This document shows positions 56,422-64,000 of a stretch of DNA of 64,000 bases, piece after piece. The notes beneath the pieces are model-generated. The model had not been told where the DNA came from and made no database searches. It was given only the letters and a program-made list of their open reading frames with translations. The stretch is from Cercospora beticola (taxonomy: Eukaryota > Ascomycota > Dothideomycetes > Mycosphaerellales > Mycosphaerellaceae), in contig NC_088939.1 in NCBI RefSeq assembly GCF_033473495.1, positions 806,001 to 870,000 of the forward strand. The letters are read 5' to 3'. Position numbers and translations under genes: made by a program. The first letter of the stretch is position 1. Every line of letters starts with the position of its first letter.

Positions 56422-58436
56422 ATGGCGGCAGATTCAACCCGGCCCATTCGCATTGCTAGTATGCTTGTCCGGGAAATGTTCTTGCGAACTCCAAGCTCAC
56501 ACTTGAACAGGTGTCTCCGGCTCCGTATCTGACCGCCGACATGCTATGCTCATGTTTGCCAAGAATCATCCCAACGATCCTGTTGACGTTATCATTGGGG
56601 ACTTTATGAGCGAGGCAAACATGAGTACGATCATCCGCTGTCTCGCAGCAACAATTACTTACGCGGCTTATAGCTTCTAGAGGTGCCCTGAAAGCAGAGA
56701 GCGCTGCAATTGCAGCATCCGAGACTCGTGATACCGATCAACATGTCACGAGCCTACTTTCATCAGGTGCCACAGATGCATATGAACCAACATTTCTGGA
56801 AGCTCTGGCCCCAGCGCTCCCGTATATCGCCAAACACAAGATCAAAGTTGCAGTCAATGCTGGTGCTTCTGATACGGAGAAGCTTCATCAGGTCGTCATG
56901 GAGATGTGCAAAAAAGGGTCACACGATCTGAAGGCGGCTTGGGTCAGTGGTGATGAGGTATTTCCAGCGATTCAGCGAGCCCGCAAAAATGGTTCCAGCA
57001 AGTTCGAGAATGTTTGCACAGGAGAGGTACTGGATGAGTGGAAGCATAGACCAATCTACGCACAGGCCTATCTCGGAGGACTAGGAATCGCAGCGGCTTT
57101 CGCAAAGGGTGCGGACATTGTGGTTTGCGGCCGTGTTAGCGATGCATCTCCGGTAATTGGTGCAGCATACTGGTGGCATGGCTGGACACGAGATATGCTT
57201 TCTGAACTTGCGAATGCATTTGTTGCGGGCCACATGATTGAGTGCAGCAACTACGTCGTTGGCGGAAACTTCACGGGGTTCAAGTCACTGGAATTCAAGA
57301 ACTGGAAAGACATCGGTTACCCGATCGCTGAGATATCAAGAAGTGGCAACGTTGTCATCACGAAAGGTCAAGGCTGGGGCGGAGGCGAAGTCAGCGTCCA
57401 GACATGCTCAAGTCAACTCTTGTACGAGATCCAAGGACCTTGGTACTTCAACAGCGACGTTACCGCCGTCCTCGACGAGATGTGGTTCGAACAAGTGGGC
57501 ACAGACAGAGTGGCGCTACGAGGCATACAAGGCGACCTCCCACCTCCCACCACGAAAGTTGGCCTCACAGCAAAAGGGGGCTATCAAGCAGAGGTCCACT
57601 GGCTCCTCGTCGGTCTCGATATCGCTGAGAAAGCGCGCATGATGGAACTGCAACTCCGCCACGCCCTCGCCCCGTACTCATCCAAATTTACCCTTCTCAA
57701 CTTCAGCACCAACGGCACAGCAGCGGAGAATCCAACAAACCAAGCTTCAGCCACAGTCGACTTCCGTGTCTTCGCCCAAGCGAAGGAAGAAGCTGATCTC
57801 GCTCCAAACAAATTCCTCCGCGTTTGCATCGACTGCATCATGCAAGGATACCCAGGCGCGACTTTCCAACTGGACATTAGACAAGGTTTTCCGAAGCCAT
57901 GTTACGAATATTATGTGACTTTGTTACCGCAGACTGAAGTCGATCACAGGGTACATGTATGGGATGGATCGAGTTTGGAAATTCCGCCTCCGGAGAACAC
58001 GAAGGCGTATCCCAAGAACCAGCCGGATTCTCCTTCGACGCCCTTGGAAGAGCAAGTCAACCTCTCATCAAACCCATTCGGTCCCACAACACCCGGACCC
58101 CTCGGCTGGGTCGTTCACGCTCGCTCAGGAGACAAAGGCTCGAACGCTAATGTCGGGTTTTGGGTGCGGTTCCGAGACGAATATGCTTGGTTGCGGAATC
58201 TGCTTTCTACAGAAAAGGTCAAAGAACTGTTAGGAGAAGAATATGATAGGAAGAAATCTATTGAGAGATTTGAGTTGCCGAATATGCTGGCGGTACATTT
58301 TGTGCTCAAGGATCATTTGGATCGTGGGGTGAGTTGTTCGAGTAGTTATGATGTTTTGGGGAAGAATGTTGCGGAATTTTTGAGGGCGAGGTGGGTGGAT
58401 TTGCCGAATAAGTTTTTGGGGAGGGGGAAGTTGTAA
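56422..58436 (+). CDS. AtuA / DUF1446 family protein (acyclic terpene utilisation-like)
   Basis: Three exons: 56422-56458, 56511-56624 and 56674-58436; introns 56459-56510 and 56625-56673. They give 637 aa. The N-terminal domain matches the DUF1446 family: RIASVSGSVSDRRHAM, VDVIIGDFMSEANM, ALPYIAKHKIKVAVNAGASD, YAQAYLGGLGIAAAFAKGAD and VVCGRVSDASPVIGAAYWW. The C-terminal DUF4387/AtuA-like domain has VHARSGDKGSNANVGFWVR. Bacterial AtuA belongs to the acyclic terpene (citronellol, geranyl-CoA) catabolic cluster. The fungal members' reaction is not established. No targeting signal is obvious. Confidence 0.92.
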
Positions 58437-58667
58437 GAGTAGAGAGAGAGAGCTGAGCGAATTGTCAAGATTTCAGAAGCTACATTTCTTTTCGCTGCAT
58501 GGCAGCGCAGCGATGTTGATCTATGCTGATTGCGTCTCGCCCTTGAGGCATCGGCCGCCGCAGAGCGGTCTAACGATACAAAGTACCATGCTGAGCGTTG
58601 ACCATGACCAGATCGTGGCCGACAGTCCTGTGACCCAAGCAAGGGCTGTTAGAGAAGCTGTGCGGCT

Positions 58668-59925
58668 TCAATAAAGGGATGAACCATCTCGGCGCAGTCC
58701 GTCAAATTCACCTTTGCGTGACTTCGTGTAACTCAGGTCGAAGTTGACGCTCCCATCAGAGCGTTGCCTCTTCTCCACGTAATAGCCGTCCTGGAAGTCG
58801 AGCTCCTTGAAGTCGAGCGACTTCAGTGCTTTGCACTCCTTGAACAAGGCTGTGCTTACTTGCACGCAAAAATCTTTGAGCGCGCTGTTCTTGTCTGGTC
58901 CGAGAGGCGCACGCTGAGGCTGCGGAAGGTTGTTGTAGAGTTCAATCGTGCTGCTTAGATAGAGCTCTCTCAGGTTCGGAAAGCGCGCCAAGATAGGAGG
59001 GAGGCTGTGGATCGGGTCACCGTATCTTGACAGGTTTAGAACCTCGAGTTGAGGAGCTTTGCGGGAAAGAGTTGAGACCATGAAATTGGTCCAGTAGATG
59101 TGCAGATTGAGGTTTCTTAGGGAAGGCAGCGAGAGCAATGCTCTGTCCCCAAGCAGCTCCAGTGACTCCTCCCACGATTCAAGGTGTATGTCCTTTATTG
59201 GGTCAGTAGTGACTCTGCAAGGCCAGCAGCTACACAGAAGCCTCCAGGTGCCGGAAGATGCCACATATAAATGAAAGTGGATGTACTGCGGTGAGGGTGG
59301 GAGGAACGCACCACCACGATGTACTTACCTGCAATTGTGGGCACAGATCGCAGATCCAAGATCCCATCCAGACGCCGAGGGTGACACGCTTAATCGAGAG
59401 CTGATCCAGGGCCGTTTTTGGCACATTTTCCTCGAAAACTTTCCAGGGCTCTACGGCCAAGGCCAAATCCTCGAGATTGGCCATCTTGCGCAAGGCAGTG
59501 CCAAACGCTAGTGCAAGATCGACACTTGGCTTCGTAGACTGCTCCTTGCGGCTTATGAAGGTTCCTCCGTGCTTGTTCACACGCGTCGTGTGCTCAGCAC
59601 CGGTATCAAGAACGAAAGTCGTGGCATATTTCGCAGCCGATGAGTTCTCAGAAATGTCGACTAGTGCGCGACCTACCCGATCCCATTCCCAGTTGTGGCC
59701 GATTCTGATACCTTTGAAGACGAATGGCGACGAAACGCGTCGCAGGCGCTTGCAAGTGACGGAGAAGCACTTCAGTGCCGTGAAAGGGTTTGCTTGTTGA
59801 TCGTTGACGATTATAAAGGACGACTTGATTGGGATGAATTCCTTCGTCTGCAACGCGCGATAAATCTCGGAGAGACAGTCATCGTTGAGGTCGAGGAGTG
59901 TCTTCTTGATTTGCATGGCGGCCAT
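58668..59925 (-). CDS. F-box/LRR-like protein
   Basis: Two exons: 59329-59925 and 58668-59192 (intron 59193-59328, TACTGAC branch, phase 0); 373 aa from ATG 59925 (MAAMQIKKTLLDLNDDCLSEI). The N-terminus resembles an F-box (LNDDCLSEIYRALQ, then CFSVTCKRLRRVSSPFVF). The C-terminal half has irregular leucine-rich repeats: LLSLPSLRNLNLHIYW, APQLEVLNLSRYGDP and FPNLRELYLSS. It is a likely substrate receptor of an SCF ligase. The frame is open upstream to 60174 with a hydrophobic stretch (SIAFLFTLATVGIS), so a longer N-terminus is possible. Confidence 0.8.
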
Positions 59926-60642
59926 GAGTAGAGGTGTCGAGGCGAACAAGCGCGACGCCCAAGAAGATGATCGCAACGTCCTCTTAAATCGTGCTATAGA
60001 GTTCTTGTCGCCGATCGCGAGAACCTCGAGTTGCTGTAGGCTGGTGGTAAGCAGACAAGTGGCGAGCGCACGGAACAGAGATTGGTGTCCGTGAAGCAGC
60101 GACCGACTGATGCCGACTGTTGCGAGAGTGAAGAGAAATGCAATACTTGACCAGGTGCAGCGTGGAGTGAACACTCGCTGGGCTGCTTCCTCTTTTACAG
60201 TGGCTGCCTAGAGAGCCTTCCGCTGCGTTTGCGCGGCCGTTGTTGGAAAGTGCCGCGTCTGTTTGGTGTCGGAGTGGAAGGCGAGGACGAGCGCGACTGA
60301 GATACCAGAAACGCGGGACCGGCGCTAACCGTTTCAAGTAAGAGGCAAGTTTGCCGAGTTGGGAAGTCGCGACTTCGCGTGTCGCTCATCCAAGAAATGG
60401 AAGTTCATCAACAACACCACCCATCGAACAGTCCTGAGGCACCACTCGCTCCGTAACGATTCCGAAATACCCCCCTTCACCCCAGCGAGGTGCGACCCAA
60501 CACCACCTCCCACGTACCGCCCCTACAGTCCACGACTGGCCGATCGACCCCTAAGTGAACACCCTCCGCCAAGAAGAAGAGAGCGGAACAACCAAACAAA
60601 ACACCCATGTTGTCCACTGCAGCGCGGCGGTAATCTTTGACC
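59926..60642. promoter_or_regulatory. divergent intergenic region, F-box/LRR / dynein
   Basis: About 720 bp between outward-facing starts, including the optional upstream extension of the F-box/LRR gene. No specific motif is claimed. Confidence 0.4.
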
Positions 60643-63600
60643 ATGGAGGACCCTCTGGTCCAAGGGGTCAATGGCGTGGCCAACGGAGCCCCGACCGCCC
60701 CTGCTTCGTCCGGCATGCCGAGCGCAGTCGACCCGCAGGCAGTAGTGAGCTACTTGACCAGCGTGCTGGAGGTCACCTTGGGTGCAACAGAGGAAGAGTT
60801 GCGTGGACCTGGCAGTCTGTTACATGAGACTGCGCTGGAGGACACACTTTCACGATGTCTGCGATTCGCCATGGAGTCCCAGGTGGCACTCTACGTGCTT
60901 AAGCAGGCTGGCTCTGCGTCAAGCTCAGACAGTCAAGAGAATGGCACACATGTGAATGGCGATTCGGAGTCATATCAGGACACATATGTGCTCAGTGCAG
61001 AAGTCAGCTATTCCAAGCGAACGATTGGTTGCGTAGCCTTTCTCAAAAGGCCGAGTGCGATCGCGCCTGAGCTGCCTATCAGCAAGCAAGTCTCTGTCGT
61101 CAACTTGACACTACCTGGCCTGGGAGGTGCGGAGAGTGCAGGCAGCACAGTTTCCCCATACGAAAGTCTCCATGCCTTCGTTCGTGGCGCCCTTACGCCT
61201 TTCTTCGAAGCCGCTGCACGAGGCTCCGATTCCGGACAGGAAAAGCCACGATCTGATGCTGAGGCTCGTACTGGTATTTCGGGAGCGAGACGAAAACTGG
61301 CAGACCTGGAAATAACGCTACAGAACTTGCAACAGAACATCGAAGTCGAAGCGCCGAGATTACAGATTCATGAAGCAGTGCAAGCACAGCTAGCAGAAGC
61401 CGGTGGCGACTGGCAGGCGGCAGCGGTCGCCATCCCAGACGGTCTAGTAACGGACAGCGCGTTGCTCAACCGATTACAGACAATGGCGAACGAGTGGATC
61501 AAGCAGATCCGCGAATTCACCAAGATCATGGACGATCGGGCTGTTGGCACAACATCACAAGAGAAGAATTTCTGGCTTGCCATGGAGACCGCGATAGAAG
61601 GAATAGAGGCACAGCTGAACAGTGGCGGCGTTCAATTGACGATGAAGATCTTGGAGAAGGCGAAGCGACACGGTATTACAGCAAGTTTCACATCGGACAC
61701 TCGCCTGAAAGAAACGAAAGAGAAGGTCGTCAAATACAACCAGGTCTTCCACGGCTTCCCCATCGAAGAACTGCTGGCCGCGCCAAACGTCGAGAAGCTG
61801 CGTGAGGCACTTGACGATGTGTTCTCGCACTTGACAAAGAAGCTTCGGATATCTCCATATCCCATTCGCAGAGCTCTGCCACTCGTAGAAGCTATCTCTG
61901 CCGATGTTGATGCTCGTGTGCATCAACACCTGCACGGTCGGACGCTCATGCGATTGAGCTTTGAGGAGTTCCGCAAAGTGATCGAGCAAGTGCAAACCGT
62001 CTGGATGTTCTGGGATGATAATGTCAAAGAATTCACCAACGTGGCTCGTGATGTCACTCGTCGACGGAATGACAGATTCATCCCCATCAAAATCAACAAA
62101 CGTCATGACAAGACCCAGGACCGAATCAGCTATATCTACAAGTTCCGTGACGACCACGAGCAATTGCAGAACACGATTGCGAACGTGCTTGGACCCGATG
62201 ACGATACTGGCGAGCTCACCGACGGGGCGAGGGCTCCCGTGATTGTCGAGGAGATGGGCGATGTCGATGCTGCAGAAGAAATTCTGCAAGCTTACGAAGT
62301 GGTCAAAGATGTCGACGTGCTCGACATTTCTCCAGAAGGCGAGCGCCTCTGGACGCAAGCAGAAGCAGCCTACAATGAACGCACAGCCAGAGTCGAGAAT
62401 TCGATCATTGCACGATTGCGGGATCGCCTGGCGGTAGCGAAGACAGCGAACGAAATGTTCCGGGTTTTCTCCAAATTCAATGCTCTTTTCGTGCGACCCA
62501 AGATCAAGGGCGCCATTGCAGAATACCAAGTTCAGCTGATGAACAACGTGCGGGAGGACATCGATGCCCTTCAGCAGCGCTTCACTCACCAGTATGGTCA
62601 AACTGAGGCACACGGCATGGCTCAGCTCCACGACTTGCCACCGATATCAGGGGCCATCATTCGTGCCCGGCAGATCGAACGCCAGCTCAACAGCTATTTG
62701 AGCAAAGTTGAAGACATTCTTGGAGCCAAATGGCGAGAACATATCGACGGTCAACGGCTTGCACAACTAGGCGACGGCTTCAAGAGAAAGCTCGACACCA
62801 AGCCCATATTCGAAGACTGGCTGCGCGATATCGATCGCCGGCATCTCTCGATATCCGGCCGCCTATTTTCGGTCACTCAAAACAGAGCTCGAGGTGGCGT
62901 GCTTGAAATTCACGTAAACTTCGACTCACAAGTGGTTGTGCTTTTCAAGGAAGTGCGCAATCTGCTGTGGCTCAATTTCAACGTGCCGCATGCAATCACC
63001 AATGTTTCCAAAGAAGCTCGTCGTGTGTACCCTTACGCCACAAGTCTGATGGAGAGCTTGAACACCTACAGCCAGACCAACTCGGTCATCGAAAACATGT
63101 CGGAAGTGACCACTTTGATCAGTGGATATCGCAATGACGTACAAAGCTTCATTGGAAAGGGCACTTCGCTCCGATGGGACACATTCGTGCTGGCCTACGA
63201 TGTTCATGTGCCGCGTATCGGAGATGGCGGTATAGGGTCTGGGGACGACAAGCTACACGTACAGTTTGTGCGAAACTTGGGCGGCTCCATCGCCACGTTG
63301 TCACAGAAGGTTGCGACGCTACTCTCAATCCAGACGACAGTTGAGCAGGCACTGCGCGAGCTCCAGACATGTCAATTCACACACGAAGCCTTTAGCACAC
63401 ATCTTGAGACTTTGCAGAGAGCGATTGATCAGCTGAATCTTGAAGCGTACTCGAATATTGCGTACTGGGTTGAAAAGACGAACGAGAAGGTGGTTGAGAC
63501 GCTCCACGCACGTCTAAGGCAAGCACTCAAAGACTGGACAGAAGACTTCGAACATGGCTACGGCGCAGACCAACAATCTCCTCGCGAGATTGGCGCACCC

Positions 63601-64000
63601 AACATTGAAACTTCCGCGCACGACATTGTGATGCAGAGTCAACTTATTCAACTCGACCCGCCGTTGGAGGACGCCAAAACGGGCTGGCTTGAGAACCTCA
63701 ACACATGGCTTGCTATCGTATGCAGTCTGCCCAGACTGCAAGCCTCTCGTTTTGAAGCCGCCTTGGCCGTCCAATCGTCGACTTCAGCCACCACATACTC
63801 GGAACTGCCGATCATGTGCATAGATACCCTGGCTGAGCTGTATGAGCGCATCGAAGCCAAATTGAACGTCGCCCAGACCTATGTGGACGAATGGCTACAA
63901 TTTCAATCGCTTTGGGATCTGCAGCTCTCTCAAATACAGGGCGACCTCAACGAGGAACTCGACTTGTGGCTCCAGTTGATCCTGGAGATCCGGCAAAAGC
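60643..64000 (+). CDS. cytoplasmic dynein heavy chain, N-terminal part (partial, runs off window)
   Basis: From ATG 60643 one frame stays open for 3358 nt (about 1119 codons) without intron to the window end. It opens MEDPLVQGVNGVANG and contains the dynein heavy chain N-terminal region 1: VSYLTSVLEVTLGATEEE, YVLSAEVSYSKRTIGCVAFLK, IPIKINKRHDKTQDRI, ILGAKWREHIDGQRLAQLGD in the tail, and VNFDSQVVVLFKEVRNLLWL. This tail dimerises and binds intermediate chains and cargo adaptors. The motor AAA+ ring lies beyond the window. It corresponds to fungal nudA/dhc1. The minus-strand ORFs opposite it (for example 61555-62631) are shadows. Confidence 0.95.
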   Translation, partial: MEDPLVQGVNGVANGAPTAPASSGMPSAVDPQAVVSYLTSVLEVTLGATEEELRGPGSLLHETALEDTLSRCLRFAMESQVALYVLKQAGSASSSDSQENGTHVNGDSESYQDTYVLSAEVSYSKRTIGCVAFLKRPSAIAPELPISKQVSVVNLTLPGLGGAESAGSTVSPYESLHAFVRGALTPFFEAAARGSDSGQEKPRSDAEARTGISGARRKLADLEITLQNLQQNIEVEAPRLQIHEAVQAQLAEAGGDWQAAAVAIPDGLVTDSALLNRLQTMANEWIKQIREFTKIMDDRAVGTTSQEKNFWLAMETAIEGIEAQLNSGGVQLTMKILEKAKRHGITASFTSDTRLKETKEKVVKYNQVFHGFPIEELLAAPNVEKLREALDDVFSHLTKKLRISPYPIRRALPLVEAISADVDARVHQHLHGRTLMRLSFEEFRKVIEQVQTVWMFWDDNVKEFTNVARDVTRRRNDRFIPIKINKRHDKTQDRISYIYKFRDDHEQLQNTIANVLGPDDDTGELTDGARAPVIVEEMGDVDAAEEILQAYEVVKDVDVLDISPEGERLWTQAEAAYNERTARVENSIIARLRDRLAVAKTANEMFRVFSKFNALFVRPKIKGAIAEYQVQLMNNVREDIDALQQRFTHQYGQTEAHGMAQLHDLPPISGAIIRARQIERQLNSYLSKVEDILGAKWREHIDGQRLAQLGDGFKRKLDTKPIFEDWLRDIDRRHLSISGRLFSVTQNRARGGVLEIHVNFDSQVVVLFKEVRNLLWLNFNVPHAITNVSKEARRVYPYATSLMESLNTYSQTNSVIENMSEVTTLISGYRNDVQSFIGKGTSLRWDTFVLAYDVHVPRIGDGGIGSGDDKLHVQFVRNLGGSIATLSQKVATLLSIQTTVEQALRELQTCQFTHEAFSTHLETLQRAIDQLNLEAYSNIAYWVEKTNEKVVETLHARLRQALKDWTEDFEHGYGADQQSPREIGAPNIETSAHDIVMQSQLIQLDPPLEDAKTGWLENLNTWLAIVCSLPRLQASRFEAALAVQSSTSATTYSELPIMCIDTLAELYERIEAKLNVAQTYVDEWLQFQSLWDLQLSQIQGDLNEELDLWLQLILEIRQK

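Noticed and set aside
61555..62631. 358-codon minus-strand ORF
   Set aside because: Exact antisense shadow of the dynein heavy chain coding frame.

Overview
This window is nuclear DNA from a filamentous ascomycete. The genes are split by short introns (about 45-140 nt) with GTAAGT-type donors, CTGAC or CTAAC branch sites and YAG acceptors, and they lie densely on both strands. Single-copy eukaryotic proteins are interleaved with secreted enzymes and species-variable genes. The F-box family, secreted proteins and UstYa-type genes suggest a Dothideomycete, probably near the Mycosphaerellales (Cercospora / Zymoseptoria-like). That placement is inference; no marker gene in the window proves it.

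Layout. 0-10 kb: a partial Ser/Thr/Pro-rich surface protein, kinetochore Nuf2, an unrecognised conserved-looking protein, an HExxH protein and an F-box protein. 9.7-14.7 kb: a Pmp3/Sna3-like membrane protein divergent from exosome subunit Mtr3, then AP-3 beta. 15-25 kb: a CALB-type lipase, a membrane-anchored GNAT and a Hal4/Sat4-type kinase, separated by long non-coding stretches. 26-35 kb: DNA polymerase delta subunit 4, a second GNAT, a small secreted protein, a GH13 alpha-glucosidase with a substituted motif, DcpS and UDP-glucose 4-epimerase. 35-44 kb: accessory block (below). 44.8-51.6 kb: V-ATPase c'', TFIIA gamma, a TMEM42/EamA-like protein, an Arc1-type tRNA-binding cofactor and a GH5 endoglucanase. 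52 kb: a 387-bp inverted-repeat mobile element with matching target-site duplications. 54-64 kb: an adenylate-forming enzyme next to an AtuA (DUF1446) protein, an F-box/LRR-like protein, and the 5' 3.4 kb of cytoplasmic dynein heavy chain.

The most interesting block is 38.1-44.0 kb. It holds a secreted precursor made of nine near-identical units separated by Arg-Arg sites (Kex2-type processing), next to a five-intron UstYa/DUF3328-type gene and two divergently transcribed single-pass membrane proteins. All three membrane proteins carry exactly two HxxHC motifs, the hallmark of the UstYa oxidases that cyclise fungal dikaritin peptides. A secreted subtilase lies tail-to-tail with the UstYa gene. 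This looks like a candidate fungal RiPP (dikaritin-like) cluster in which two of the three candidate oxidases belong to a divergent subfamily that annotation would probably call hypothetical. Function is inferred; no product is predicted.

All exon boundaries were placed by eye from splice consensus and reading-frame continuity. Every complete gene model given with introns closes in frame.
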